In this document: positions 10,332-22,352 of the stretch, piece after piece
How positions within the stretch are numbered: the stretch's first letter is position 1
How the letters are laid out: every line of letters starts with the position of its first letter
Source of the DNA: Varroa destructor
Taxonomy: Eukaryota > Arthropoda > Arachnida > Mesostigmata > Varroidae
Assembly: GCF_002443255.2 (NCBI RefSeq)
Contig: NW_019211459.1
Coordinates: 23,404,330 to 23,468,329 of the forward strand
Length of the DNA: 64,000 bases
Direction of reading: 5' to 3'
Program-made: the position numbers and the translations under genes
The notes under the pieces: generated by a model
The model's database searches: none
Told to the model about the DNA's origin: nothing
Seen by the model: the letters and a program-made list of their open reading frames with translations, nothing else

Positions 10332-12110
10332 AACTTACCGAACTCAAATTAAAGTGTTAGACGGCGTCTGTTTGAATCAGGATAATTTCATGGCATTTCG
10401 GTATATCCAATGGTTTAGTGCAAAGTATCAATACATGCGTCCATGAGCTACACATAAAATGTCTGGATTTGGTAGGGCCCGCATATAAGTAAATTAAAAG
10501 GAAGAAACATAGGGCATTGCGTGACTGGTCAAGCGGGTTAAATTGTTGGGAATCGCTTTTCGCCTCCTCTTATAATAGTTTGGGCTTTATCGTAGTTAAA
10601 AGGCCCTCTAACATTTACCTGGCTCCGCTTCGTTTTGTTAATGTATCATTCATCGAGGCTTATCAGCTGCCCCAATTTAACCTGACAGGTAGAGCAAAAA
10701 AGAACCAGCACTCTTCAACATCTTCATATCAATAATCATAAACAATAATTACATAATAATAATAATAATAATAATGTGATTTAGCCGACAGCAACCTATT
10801 TGCGATAAAGAGCCTCGTCACCGTCTACCCTTTACATTGTACGGAAGCGTTAGGCTGGGCCGTGTTATTGGACTAGGTGCATTGTTGATAGCGAGCCTTT
10901 GCTGCTAAGACATCTCAAAAGGGCTGGACATATATACGCGGCATTGCTATAGAGAAAGTAATCATTCTGTCGTCATCGACGATCGTTACCTCTGTTCTGC
11001 TTCGCGTTTCAAACAATTTACCGTCGTTCTGTTTTTCCATAGTAGAAAAACCGCACGACCAACGCGTTGTTCAAGATCCTTGTCACAAAGCTCATTGGTA
11101 GCTAATCGACAAAATCATATGGCCATCAACTCTCGACATTGAGCTGAGTACATAATATCTGTATGAGCGTAATGAGTGCATTGCATGTATGGAAAACGAC
11201 AAATATGTTGAAACTGATTCCCATTTAAGACTGTGTAACCACTTTCTGACATGGTTTATTATAATAATTACCATTACTATTTTTATAGCTGGGATCAGTA
11301 TTCGCGTAATTTGTTAATAAGTATATGTTCAGAAATAAAATATGGGGCATCGAATATTCGAGCCCAAAAGCAACATACGATGAAGTGCATTGTCCAAGAT
11401 AAATATGCGTTGGTACATAGATGTAGAGGTAACTACACAATCCTTCAGGTAGTGAAATAAATCTTTTTATAGTAAAATAAAACATTTTGTGAATTATTAT
11501 CGCTCGTTATTTTATATAAATATCTATCTACAAGGAAAATGTGTATCTATCAAAAAAAGAAGAAGAATAATGTACTCTGAAGAATATTGAAGTTTGCTTA
11601 AAATCTTAACCCACTAAATGTAAAAAAAAAATCCCATTTCCATGGGGAACCCAAATAAGCTTTTAGCCTTCTTTATATATTCAAAACAAAGGATACTATT
11701 CAGATATATATTTAAGAAAAAAAACGGAAAGTTACCTTCGTTTGCTAAGTTTTGCATAGATTTATCCAAGTTTGCTTACCGTTAAAGAAATTGCCAATAC
11801 GATCAGTAACAGCTTTTGTCGTCGAAGTTAACGGAATCCGCTAATCTGGTCAAATTGGGTTTTCGTGTTTGGGACGCTGCTGCTTTTGTGAAAAGAGTAG
11901 ATAGACATGATTTTCGCATGCTTTATTTTTTTCAATCTTACGCACGCTGTTCAAAGCCTGTTGACTTTTTTGCTTATGCCATATTTAGCCACAGGTGACC
12001 TTGCGGCTCGAGGAAATCTCCGCCTTAACTAACCTCGACTTGAAAACCCTGCATCATATATCTCTAGATGACAAGATGCGAAGGCATGATATGAAAAATT
12101 GATTTGCGGG
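10332..12110. other. AT-rich non-coding stretch
   Basis: It contains a short (TAA/AAT)n run (10754-10775), A-rich runs and several short open frames without splice or composition support. Nothing is called. Confidence 0.6.
10754..10775. repeat. (TAA)n microsatellite
   Basis: A trinucleotide run of about seven units in AT-rich DNA. Confidence 0.95.
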
Positions 12111-13398
12111 CATGATACATGCTCGAGATCGAACGCTGCACCCACTTGTCCTTCTAACTACAGGCACGATATACAAACTCTGTATAGAATATATTGAGCA
12201 AATCAACGGGTGCACATGTAACGCCTTTGTGTGCACGCTAATGTGTCTTAAGTTGGTGTTTATGGGGTGGATTTTATATACATACAGAAGTGGTATGTGC
12301 CAACGAACAGATAATATTCGTTTCTCTAAGTGTGTTTTCCAACGTGCCTTACCAAAGGATTTATCCAAAATGTATGAAGTTTCATACACCAACAGGGTAG
12401 CCATTCAACTAGCTACCGCTGATTAGGGCATCATAATGACGGGAGGAACATGGCTTAACAGAAGGCTTACGGACGAAATAAAATCATGGTAGCAAGCATA
12501 CTGCGAGGTAATACAACGGAAGATGCTCAAGATGTTCTATGGCCGCCGTCCTTGCCCGGTTCACTTTCTTCTCGCCTACAGCCGCGTCCTTCTTTTCTCC
12601 GTTTCTCTATAAGTGCACTGCTGTGGTAACGCGAATCGAATTGACGGTCTGCTGTGCTGATATTTTAAGAGACACCGGTGTCTTACCGTAGCAGGCCCAA
12701 ATCAAGCCAGCTGGGCCATAGATGCGGGGGGGGGGGGGGTCGCTTGTGCATAGCGTAGACATCAAGTACTGTGGCTACCATGACCAGCCATAGACGAAGC
12801 AATCGCGTAAATCCTGGGTAAAAAAACTAGAGGCGAACCAGCGAAAGTAGGAAAAGAGGCTAAATAAATATATTATATGCATAAAGTGGAGTTTGGACGG
12901 CTGTGACGCTATTGCTACCGGCGATAGTGTAGCCCCTGGGGCTGTAGCACTATTGTGGCCCCCTGTTGGCTGTTGTTTGGTGCACGCGTTGGTTCTGCCG
13001 CCGTCGCCGCCGCCTTCCCCGTCACCACTGACGGCGCCCGTGGATATTGGACTTAGTCGTGGTCCTCGGCAGGCCGCGTCTAGGCCTACTTTGAAGGGCT
13101 GCTTCTCTGACTGACTCGCTCACAGGGCTGCCGTTGACGTCAATCGCTTCAAAACTCGGCCAGAGTATACCCGCTGTTCTATATCCTTTGCCTCTCCAAC
13201 AAGCTACCCCTAAAAACCCGAAATCTCAGCGCTCCCCTCTTTCCTCACGCACCTCTTGCCCTTCTTACAGGGGCAAAACGACTCGCCCCTAGTGGTTCTC
13301 ATGCTACTCTCAAATTGCATCAGTCCTATAGATATGGGATCTGAGGGAAACAAAAAGACGCTCAGAGGTCTTTTTACCTCTCCTTGACACTCTTACAG
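12111..13398. other. mixed non-coding; poly-G and GC-rich block
   Basis: Both strands have open frames of 104-116 codons at 12054-12426, mutually antisense, with no sign that favours either. A G run lies at 12726-12739. From about 12900 to 13300 the DNA is GC-rich with proline-type codon repeats (ccgccgtcgccgccg). No gene is supported. Confidence 0.5.
12726..12739. repeat. poly-G run (14)
   Basis: Fourteen consecutive G on the plus strand. Long G runs are prone to sequencing-length error and can form quadruplex structures. Confidence 0.97.
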
Positions 13399-13665
13399 GT
13401 CGCAGCCTCGATCGAAGAGAGTGTAAGAAACATAGTGCAAAGAAAACGGAATAGATTTTCAGAGTCCGTGCAAAAAGTCCAGTGCATGCACGTTCTACCA
13501 ACGCTAGTTGAGTTACTGGTATTAGTATCCTATACAGAGATGCAACAGAAAGAAATGTCCCGTGGTCAATTTATTCCTGACGGGCCGATTATACTGAGAT
13601 GGTATCTATCGTGTACGTTACAAGAAATTCAGTCATTTCTTCGCGGGTTGTACAATTATTATTGA
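13399..13665 (+). CDS. candidate terminal exon, amphipathic helices
   Basis: An excellent acceptor with a long pyrimidine tract (acctctccttgacactcttacag in register, AG at 13397-13398) precedes a frame of 88 codons ending TGA at 13665. The peptide reads as two or three amphipathic helices: an acidic/basic start (ASIEESVRNIVQRKRNRF), a hydrophobic middle (LPTLVELLVLV) and an aromatic end. No signal peptide is visible and no family is recognised. An ATTAAA about 40 bases after the stop could be a poly-A signal. No upstream exon could be linked. It is a reasonable but unproven exon. Confidence 0.35.
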   Translation, partial: VAASIEESVRNIVQRKRNRFSESVQKVQCMHVLPTLVELLVLVSYTEMQQKEMSRGQFIPDGPIILRWYLSCTLQEIQSFLRGLYNYY

Positions 13666-15360
13666 TCTGTTGCCGGAGAAGAACGGATCCGACGTCTAAG
13701 GGATTAAAATTGGATACATTTAATTTAGATTGTTTTAAACGTATTTAAGAAGTGAGTAGCAATGATCTTAGCCCTTCGTAGAAAAAATGCTACTTTCTTT
13801 AAATATTAAAGCCTACAAGTACTTTTCAATTTGTTTTTCTTATCGTAGCTTTTTCGTGTATATTCTTCTTTGTCTCAGCATTTATAACCGCATTGTATGT
13901 GCATACCACGCGTGATGTATGAACTGGATGTAGGCCAGCATATGTGTGCTATAAATTATTGAAACTAAAAATAACCATATTTTTTATGACCTAATATGCG
14001 TCTGTGGAACATCGCGGAATCAAGCTAGCTTCTTTAGCAAACTTCCTGTAGAACGCCTTCTACATTCTTCTACATTCCGTACACCCGTTAAACGTTGCTT
14101 CAGACTTTTTGCGACCTACCATATACGGGGACATATTATATACCTGTTCACTGTTTGGTATCCCGCTGTGGCCCTTCTAAAAAGTGGAGAAGTCTGACGA
14201 ATTGTAATGCAGTTCCTTTGCCCTCTGAATATTGCCCAATCCCGCAAGGTCCCTCAACGGTACGAACCGCCTTAGCAGAATTTCTTATCTGTGTAGTCGT
14301 ACCTCAGATTTAGTGGATCGAGAAGTGGGACTACTCAAATGCTGTGCGCCCGTCAGCTCGCCCGCTTGCCCGATATGAACTGTTACCGAGAAGATCTACT
14401 AGCGAGACGCGCCCATCCCTGAGTGATGCCGCTCTTCAAGAGAAGAGCTGAATGAAAAACATGAACGGCGGCATTAGACTCGGCGGTCTGGAGCGTTCGA
14501 CGCTTGGCGGCGGGCCGATCTTGTGGGGGCAAATCCATCCAGCCAACAGTGGGCCTATCTGCGGGAAGAGTCGTCGCCAGGATATGAATATCTGCGCCAT
14601 GGCAAGTTGCCATTCGAAAGTGGCACAGTAGCACGAGGCGGGACCGAGACGGGAAGGTTGGCGGGGACGGAGTTGACGCTCCCTGAGCGCTTTCTTTAGC
14701 CGAGTCCCTAACACAAATTTGAAATCTGGCGCCATGGGTTGGGTCTCAGTGAAACGAATGTAGAGGCAAGCACGCCCGCTACAACAGTACTGTATGGAGC
14801 CTTACAATACAATTAATTTTCGTTTGGGCCATCTGCATTTTATATCCATGCGTTCCTCTTAGCCGCTAACGGGCCTACTTAGTCACCTTTGACTCGATTA
14901 TAAGTGCCGATATGACTCAAATCATAAGAAAAACGTATCGTGCGTGTTCTTCTCTATCACTATGAAAAAGCCGCTGAAAGCGAGGGAAATTTGAATTTTA
15001 AACGTCAACGTGTTCACTCTAGCGCGCCAACTGTCGCTGCATATGGCCAGACGGTTTCATATGTCTGTTAGGGGTGGGCAAGGCTCATATGGTTTCGGCG
15101 AAGGTATACCAGCAGGCGTTATTGACTATGTGGCCCTTTGCCTTTCTTTTAGTTGGCATAGTACGATTCAAAAACGGGCCAAATGCATTTTCCACTGCGA
15201 AAAACGGCCACCAACGATTGTTTCGATTCACTTTCAGCCCACGCCTGCCTTCCATGGCAGGATCGCGGCCTGCGTGTTCGTTTAGCCTGCGACCATTGCT
15301 GAAACACAGGAACACAATCGGAGTGAATCACTGACGAACTCCCTATCGCAAGTCGAAGAC
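13666..15360. other. non-coding stretch
   Basis: The part to 14340 is AT-rich. A 10-bp tandem pair (ttctacattc twice) lies near 14059-14080. From 14350 to 14750 the DNA is GC-rich with overlapping minus-strand frames (14383-14735) that look like chance. From 15010 to 15334 both strands have open frames without splice support. Confidence 0.5.
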
Positions 15361-15364
15361 TCTG

Positions 15365-15392
15365 TCGAGCTCTGTCAAGGAGCAGAGCTCGA
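15365..15392. repeat. hairpin, 10-bp stem
   Basis: Perfect arms tcgagctctg and cagagctcga flank an 8-base loop. Confidence 0.93.
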
Positions 15393-15561
15393 TCTTAGAA
15401 GAAGGCGCATCCGTCATGGCAAAGAGACCGATTATGGTAGACCTGCCCTTAGAGGGTTGGTTTGACACTCGACCGGGTCCCTGTTGAGTGCGGCAGGTGC
15501 TGATCTGACAGTAAAAACTCGTTTATTCGAATACGAATAACGTTCGCTCGTTATTTTGCTG

Positions 15562-15777
15562 ATGAATGAGAGATGTGGGATACGTCAAAGTAGCGATGAA
15601 ACTAATTGCTTTTGTCATTTTTATGTTATTGGCTATCGGTATTTTAGTATTAGTCAAACCGTTGCTATACAAGCTCAACGGTATTTTGTAAAGATTCAAA
15701 CAGGAGCAAATCATAATGATTATGTACATATCTCTACTGTTCTATTTCTTCTGCAACTTCCGTATCTTCAATTATGA
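15562..15777 (+). CDS. candidate small ORF with adjacent poly-A signal
   Basis: This ATG frame of 71 residues (MNERCGIRQSSDETNCFCHF...) ends TGA, and an AATAAA follows only 12 bases later (15789-15794). The C-terminus is hydrophobic (STVLFLLQLPYLQL). No family is recognised. It could be the last exon of a spliced gene or a chance frame next to a common hexamer. Composition is AT-rich like the flanks. Confidence 0.22.
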   Translation: MNERCGIRQSSDETNCFCHFYVIGYRYFSISQTVAIQAQRYFVKIQTGANHNDYVHISTVLFLLQLPYLQL

Positions 15778-15788
15778 ATTATATAAAA

Positions 15789-15794
15789 AATAAA
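15789..15794 (+). promoter_or_regulatory. possible poly-A signal (AATAAA)
   Basis: AATAAA in an A-rich run just after the stop of the 15562-15777 frame. It is meaningful only if that frame is expressed. Confidence 0.25.
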
Positions 15795-15799
15795 GTTGT

Positions 15800-16672
15800 C
15801 TTATTAAACAACTGACTATAACTTGTGTTCACTTAACAAAAACAATCGATTCATCATTTTAACTGGTCATAGAAGGAATATGTATGCAAAAAATGTGTTA
15901 ATAAGGTAGAGAGAATGTGCGCGTGAGCTTGTCCTGAAGTAGCGAATTCTACAGTTTTCGCACTAAGTTACAATACTACAACCTTACTCAATATTTCACA
16001 ACGAAAACGTTAAATAGAAACGATGAGCTAAATTTGTTTGTGTCAAATCAGAGTCTGTGGGTACGCTGCCTGAAATCATACTGAAAAAAGGTACCACTTT
16101 TAGCCTAAGCGAAAAGCAGGCAGACAGGTTTGAAGCGATGCCGAGAATCCATTTCGTAACGTCCAACAGAACTTGTAATGTAAGTTGAACAAAACAGAAA
16201 CTAGTTGTTCTAATTACACAGTCCGCATCTAGCACCTCCTTCAAGTAAAAATTTATCGGATCAATTTTATGTTGCTATATTTTCCTGAGTAACGTATAAT
16301 CGATCTGTTACGTAGCAAACAAGTCACGATAGTACACGCAACCGGGTGTTAGCTATAAAGCTTGAACGTTTGAATGATTCGTCCGATGGACAACCGTCAT
16401 AGTCTGACTGCTTTCCTATTCGCCATCCGTGCACAAATAGCTTAAGTGTTGTTAAAACTCATATTGTTCTATTATGGCCATTTATTTAGCAATATTAGGG
16501 AGAACGTTTCGGAGAGGGTCAATTAGAAATACGTTCAAAGTGCTATAGTTACGCGATTCTGTGTATATTTACGTATTAGTCTATCTTTTCGTTTATTATG
16601 TAACCGTTCATCAAGATTTTTCTACCAGTAGAACCAGTGTTAGTGATACGATCTTTACCTACTGCTAAAATA
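15800..16672. other. AT-rich non-coding
   Basis: No supported gene or repeat is seen. A short minus frame (15996-16244) has no splice support. Confidence 0.55.
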
Positions 16673-17215
16673 ATGCCTACATTTATTGGACAAATCAAAC
16701 ACGTCAGATATGTAATGAATATTAAGGCCATTAAACATTTTCCGAACGTATTATGCACAACGATAACTAAATTTGTTCAGAAACAAATAGTGGCATATAG
16801 CGTATTATTTGTTACTCAAACAATGACTTTCATTTGGTTAACTTCGGTCAACTTCAGTTTGTTTTTCTGTCCTTCCATTTGCGGACGGCTGAGAATGTTC
16901 GGATCACAGGTGGCAACGCTGTCCAGTGTCTCAACGGTAAACACCCAGCGAATTAGCACACTCCCAATGGGCTGGCAGTGCCTCTTCTTTTGGAACGGTG
17001 AATGCCTGCTTCTTGTGAGCGGAGCCTTTCGGAAGGCACGTCCGCCCAACACCGCAGCCCAGGCCTCTCTTAGTACATTGCTGTGCGTCCGGGTGGAAGA
17101 CCCTGAAACTATTTTACCCACGCGTTGCCCCATCGTTGTTGATGCTGTTGGTGCGACTATACTTCTGGTGTGCTGCTTCTTCAAGCAGCGCACATCTACG
17201 CACACATGTGCATAG
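16673..17215 (+). CDS. longest ATG-started ORF, unknown protein
   Basis: The ATG at 16673 opens 180 codons to TAG at 17215. The first 70 codons are AT-rich with a hydrophobic segment (IVAYSVLFVTQTMTFIWLTS). The rest is GC-rich with many G-first codons and a second hydrophobic stretch (IVVDAVGATILLVCCFF), so two membrane spans are conceivable. The base composition jumps near 16885 without a break in the frame. An antisense frame of 134 codons (16816-17220) covers the GC-rich half. No family is recognised and no flanking splice site was needed. Alternatively only the GC-rich half is an exon, with the pyrimidine tract near 16855 as part of its acceptor region. Confidence 0.28.
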   Translation: MPTFIGQIKHVRYVMNIKAIKHFPNVLCTTITKFVQKQIVAYSVLFVTQTMTFIWLTSVNFSLFFCPSICGRLRMFGSQVATLSSVSTVNTQRISTLPMGWQCLFFWNGECLLLVSGAFRKARPPNTAAQASLSTLLCVRVEDPETILPTRCPIVVDAVGATILLVCCFFKQRTSTHTCA

Positions 17216-17943
17216 CACATCTAGCCTCTTCCTCCCTTAGGTTCCCGGCCATCCCCCGGCATCTACAACAAACCTCCAGGCTGCCTATTTACCGTACTGT
17301 CCTATTAAGTTGCAGCCGTTACCAGCGGATCCGTAGGGCTGCAGGATAGTGGTATCGACGAACATGCTAGAAGGGATGCCGGTCAGGACAACAGAGAGCA
17401 TATTCTCTTGTGGGGTGTCAAGAGATCGAGAAGCAAAGGATACGAAAGAGCCCCTTGTGGAGGGAAGAGGGGAAACAACGCAGGCCAAGCGCAAAACGAA
17501 TCCATGTCTAGACGAGTCCAGGGGGTAGCAGTATTGAAGTGGACTGAACCAGCCAGGTCACTCGGGCATGGCCATCGTCTTAGGACCGGGCACCATGCCA
17601 CAGTCCATAGTACATCGATGCTGGATATATCGCAGTCTCTATATATGTACAGAGGGAGGACAAAACGGGGCCTCGGGGGCGTCTAAGCCACTGCACATTA
17701 GCCAATATATATACAAGTTGACAAGCTAGAAAGAAGTCGTTTTTTCCGCCCATGAACGCCATTGCCTTGAAAAGAACAACAAATACAACGATCTATGCAA
17801 AAAAAGTAGGTATAAGAAACATTGTCGATGCATCTAATGCCACAAAATTAACGAGTTACGTCGAGCATGATGCAATATGCGGGGTCGTAGCGTTGCGTCT
17901 ATTTGGATGTGATAGGTGACCCACAGAAATTATTGTTTAATGC

Positions 17944-17958
17944 TTTTTTTTTTTTTTT
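17944..17958. repeat. poly-T run (15)
   Basis: An uninterrupted T run in AT-rich sequence. Confidence 0.95.
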
Positions 17959-18153
17959 AATTACGTACAGTGGGTCTTACGCTATGGTAACTACGACTTT
18001 TCAAATGAGCTTGGCCTTTGTTAGCGGCTATAGCCCGGATATACAAGTCGTTAAAACATAGGTTAATCTTAGTGTAAATTTGACGTTTACCAAGTGACAG
18101 ATAAATATGATCATCGTCAATCATAATCCTATAAGTTACACGTTACATCGACC

Positions 18154-18187
18154 GTACCATCAGAGATGGTACCATCAGAGATGGTAC
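18154..18187. repeat. 15-bp perfect tandem duplication
   Basis: gtaccatcagagatg occurs twice in tandem (18154-18168, 18169-18183), followed by gtac. It looks like a recent local slippage duplication. Confidence 0.95.
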
Positions 18188-20109
18188 TGCTTCAATGTCG
18201 CACACGTATTATGAAGTAAGTTGAAAAAAAATAGTCGACTGCCAACGCAGTAGTTTACTCAGCTTTATCTCTAAATCGAGATCCGTTATTGTTTGCTCAG
18301 CCGGGGTTAGTAATAGTTGTTAAAGAAAATAAACTGAATAAATCAGGTCAACGTTTTGAGGTATTTCCGTTTGATAACAAAAGTGTATGGGTAACCCAAA
18401 TCCCATTTATTGCCCTTGATTTTCTTGCATGGTCATTTCTATGTGTTGCTATCCGGAGCGGCTACTAGTTTCAATATCAGTGCCAACACTATACCAACTG
18501 GATGTTAAATATACGCTAGTTACAGTCAACTTCTTCCGATGAATCGTTAACTAGGATCAGTAGTAATTAGGATAGACGACACTTTGTGGTATCAGCAATG
18601 AAGCCGAACTCTTTAAATATGAATTCGATTACTTAGAATCGCCGGAAACTTTCTGCGAACGTAAATGTTCTATTACCAAATTGTCGCCCTGGGCAAACAA
18701 TCTGTTAAGTAGTTGTCCAGCCGTTAATACTATCTTGACCTACTAAAAATTACGCGCCTTCATAAGTACGAAACGCTAGTACTTCAGGCCTACAATGAAA
18801 TCATCAACAGTCACAAATAGGTCGAGATAGTGACTAACTGCTTGCAATAAGGCGTATGTCAGCAACGCACCGGGTAAGGAAGTTGTTTTTGATCATGTAC
18901 AGGTACGATCAACCGGGAAATTGCCATTACAGAGGGGAATAGGCGGGCACCATGGAAAAATGAGCAAAGGGACCTGAAAAGCGGGAATGGGTGAATGACG
19001 TGGTGGACATTGCAGTGACCTATACATGAGAAGCCCCTAGAGGGCTAGCGGAGGCAGACTGTATTGGTTAGGAGAATCCACGGGTGTTCCTTGGAAACCG
19101 TCGCTATCTGTGGACGGTGCAGATGGTAGGCGATAAGCAACAGAGGTAAAAGAGACAACATTCAATGGTCAAGATTCGAGAGATCCCACGCATGCCTAAA
19201 AGTGCACCTAATTATAACGATTCCAAATTAAAATAAAAGTATCAACAGGGGCAATAATAGCACAACTTCCAGAATCGCATAATATGAAGTATAAGAGTAG
19301 AAGTAGCTGATTTAGAATAGAAAATAAATACGACTCTCGGATAGATTAGGTCATTTCGAAAGATCGAGCAATAAGGAGATAGAAGCTGCACATAATTTGA
19401 AAATTTCTTGTAGCTCATAATGGTAATCCTTGCCCAACCTTTCCTATTTAATCACATACCTTGTATAATACTGTTTTTTGCCCAGCCTATCTTCTATGAA
19501 TAACATATGAAGCGATGTTGTTCTCTAAATTAAAAACCTCTTTTTATTTTGGTTTAATACAAACTGTTATCATACTTGAAACCAGTTTGTTATGTAATTA
19601 AGATTAGTTGTTTATACACGAAAAAAAAAATAGGGCGGCAGAAGTAAGCTGACGATGGAGTAGGACATATCTTCTTTTTGGAAGCCGTTTTTCTGAATGC
19701 AAGTTTACTGTTGATCTGACTGACCCCCCGTAATCGATTTCATATTAGACAGGCACCTAATTCTAAAAAAATCAAGATTTCTAGTACACTACAGGAGACC
19801 AATCATGTAGTTAAATCTGATATTTCCGCAATATGATTAAGTAATGACCGGACCTAGTAAACGGTACTAACGGACTCGTAGAAAGTTAAATGTTCCCTTG
19901 AATAATTGCCCCCTCTATTTACTATCCCACTTTCTTTTTAACTGCAAAAGACCCGTTTTTATCATCAACTTGTATAACATATGGTAGATTTATTATGGTG
20001 GATATAATGAAGGAACGCCACATTATAAATTCTTTTTTCATCGGTTCATATAAGAACTTTTTATCATCGGCAAAGTGACTCATTTCGAAGCCTCGGAACT
20101 GTGAACAGT

Positions 20110-21330
20110 CTTAAACGGTCATTTTTTTAGAGCGATGTTCCAATTCATCTTCTACTGCTCATTGCGAGACTGCTCATTGTTCCTGTTCACCGATATTAGA
20201 GAGAACCTTAGGGTACTGGTATGGGGCCGGACGAGTTCGGGATGGCCTTATCTTTTACCTCGTTCGTTGTCCGCCTTTTTCTTCGGCGTTTGCGTGGCCT
20301 TCTCCCTTGTATTAGACGCTCTTTTTCTATCGCATTTTTAGTTAGAGCTCTTTCCTCCTGTTTCTCCACCTGCTCGATTCATCTCATTTGTAGCTCGTAT
20401 CGTCCAACGTTTTCTCTGGCCCCAGTTAGTCTTGATAAATTCGATAGATTTACAGCGATTGTAGGAAGCAGCGACGATATCTTTCTGCAGTCGGCAAGGC
20501 CTCACAGACGGCAAGCAGACAGGACACGAAGGCTTCGTGACTCATTGGAGGCTCACCAAACCTTCCCTTCCGTCCCCTAGGCCTCCCAACGTTACAGTAA
20601 CACCGTCGTGTCACCATTATAACTCTCCAACAGACGCTGAACATGGCGGCGTTTAGAAAGGGAATCCTACTGTTTGATTGTCCGGTAACCATCACCGTAT
20701 TCTTTTTAGATCGACGAACGGTGTGCTGCCACACCCCAAGGGGTAGCGATGTCCTTTGATCGTTTGCAACGGACAGTCGGACGACCTATTTCGTAGTAGT
20801 CCTAGACGTTGTTGTTTTAGCGTCTAGGACACCCGGTTTCCTCTCTTTACGCGTGGCTTCGTTGTTGTTTGTGTTATGGAAACCTCCACGGCATTTTTCC
20901 CGCATACCCTGTTCTGAAGGTTTCCTTTTCGATTGGGTGTTCTCTCCTGTCGACGGTGTCTTTGTTTATCGCCTTCGGACACAGGGCACCCGGCTTCGGG
21001 TTGCCCCTTCGCTATCTTTCCAATTTCCTTGGTGACTTGTACTCACTGTCCGTTCTCTCACGTCCCGGCTCGCCAAGAGTATGTAGGCTTGTCGTCGGCC
21101 TGCTTGAATCGCCTCAAGCAGAAGCCGCTCCGTCGATGGACTTGACTTGACTATCCGTTGTCTGGGTATGTGTGTTTGTTTGTCTGTCTCTAGCGCCGGT
21201 TAGCGGACGTCACCATAACTGAACTTCTGTTGTTGCTAAGGTCTAACTGATGTTGGGAAAGGTATTCAGGGGTTGTACTGGCCAAAGCCGACTTTTCCTG
21301 CCAAGTTCGTTTGGATTTTGCTTTGGCCTT
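20110..21330. repeat. pyrimidine-rich strand-asymmetric block
   Basis: The plus strand is C/T-rich for over a kilobase (many ttcttcggc, cttttcgat, cctttc words). This opens several frames rich in F, L and S that are composition artefacts. It immediately precedes a candidate plus-strand gene start at 21357, so it might be its promoter and 5' untranslated region. Confidence 0.55.
20799..20830. repeat. hairpin, 10-bp stem
   Basis: Perfect arms gtcctagacg and cgtctaggac flank a 12-base T/G-rich loop. Confidence 0.93.
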
Positions 21331-21356
21331 CGTTTACTGTCCAATTCTCACCCGCC

Positions 21357-21421
21357 ATGATGTTGTCGCCTCTGCTGCGAGTTGGGGCAGCGCTCAACCC
21401 AGGCAAAGGAAGTTTCCTACG
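21357..21421 (+). CDS. candidate first coding exon
   Basis: ATG ATG in a good start context (cccgccATGATG) opens 21 codons plus two bases (MMLSPLLRVGAALNPGKGSF) to a GTGAGT donor at 21422. The hydrophobic/basic start resembles a targeting peptide. It joins across a 129-base intron to the exon starting at 21551. In the ATG frame the spliced product then stops after about 20 more codons. In the other frame (no ATG within this exon) it continues through the whole downstream frame. Which frame is used cannot be settled here. No family is recognised. Confidence 0.3.
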
Positions 21422-21550
21422 GTGAGTCTAGGAACGCAGAAAGACAGTAGATGTTGACGCTGACCAAAAAAGCACAGTCGCACATTGAACCACCATGTGT
21501 GAGGCAGCAGGTTGGCATTTAGCTAACAGTATTTCTGTGTGTGGCTGTAG

Positions 21551-21816
21551 CCGTTCGCCCTTACCATCGTCCTCGGCGCCGCCATGTGGATCTAAAGACG
21601 AAAAAAAAACATAAGATACGACATCTATGCTGGGTGCGAACACAGCCAGGATGGAGTAAGGCTCCTGCTGATGCTCCTGATTACTTTTGCGCAGCATCGA
21701 TGGTGATAGTAGCCGATCTCCTGGTGTGCGATCAAACTGTACAGCGAAAGACAAAATGGAACGGTAAGCGGAAGGAAAAGGTTGGCAAAGATCTAAAGGA
21801 AAAAAAGAACAAATAA
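21551..21816 (+). CDS. candidate terminal exon, lysine-rich tail
   Basis: The acceptor region is excellent: a branch-like agctaac, then tatttctgtgtgtggctgtag. After two leading bases the frame runs 88 codons to TAA at 21816. It is basic (HRPRRRHVDLKTKKKHK) and ends in a lysine-rich tail (KRKEKVGKDLKEKKNK), with a central hydrophobic segment (ASMVIVADLLV). The TAA overlaps an AATAAA, so stop and poly-A signal would coincide. The upstream exon at 21357-21421 fits in phase only if read in the frame without its ATG; read from the ATG, the product ends early at about 21611. No family is recognised. Confidence 0.33.
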
Positions 21817-22352
21817 ACGATAGAGGTACAACTTGGCTATGGAGTACGTAGCGTCAAAGTTATCGGGGCCTACGGCAGGTCTGTGCCGATTTTGCACGTA
21901 CAGTTCATCAGCGTATTGGTCTGGCGGCTCAAAATAATAAAAATGAAATTTTTGTTAGCGAAAATGGGATGGTACTTAAATTGTTTTTATTCATAACGGT
22001 CCTAAAATATCGTATATTTTTATTACTTATGTTAGAATCAGGTGACGATTTTGACTCACCCAGAAGGTTACGAATGAAAATTGTTTTTATTTTGAAAAAG
22101 AGCAACAATATTTAGTTATTATATATTGTTTAATATATATATGGTATGTTATATCGTTTAATTAAGCGTATTCGATGTAGTGCGCATATGACGCCGACTC
22201 TTGGCATAATACCTTCAGAGGTATATCTATGAACCCAAGACGAAGGTTGTTAATTAATTTTCATTATCAATTCTTCACGCATCATTCGACATAAATTCCC
22301 GTAGAGAGGTGGCTTGGACTGAGGCTCTTCAATAATTTCACTTTGATGTTAC
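21817..22352. other. AT-rich non-coding
   Basis: No open frame of note is seen. TA-rich runs occur around 22120-22145. Confidence 0.6.

Larger units (their letters stand above)
17216..20109. other. long non-coding stretch
   Basis: Overlapping short frames on both strands at 17285-17762 are not supported. From 17800 to 20100 there is almost no open frame above 60 codons. It holds a T run (17944-17958), a tandem duplication (18154-18187) and a purine-rich patch around 18930-19180. Confidence 0.65.
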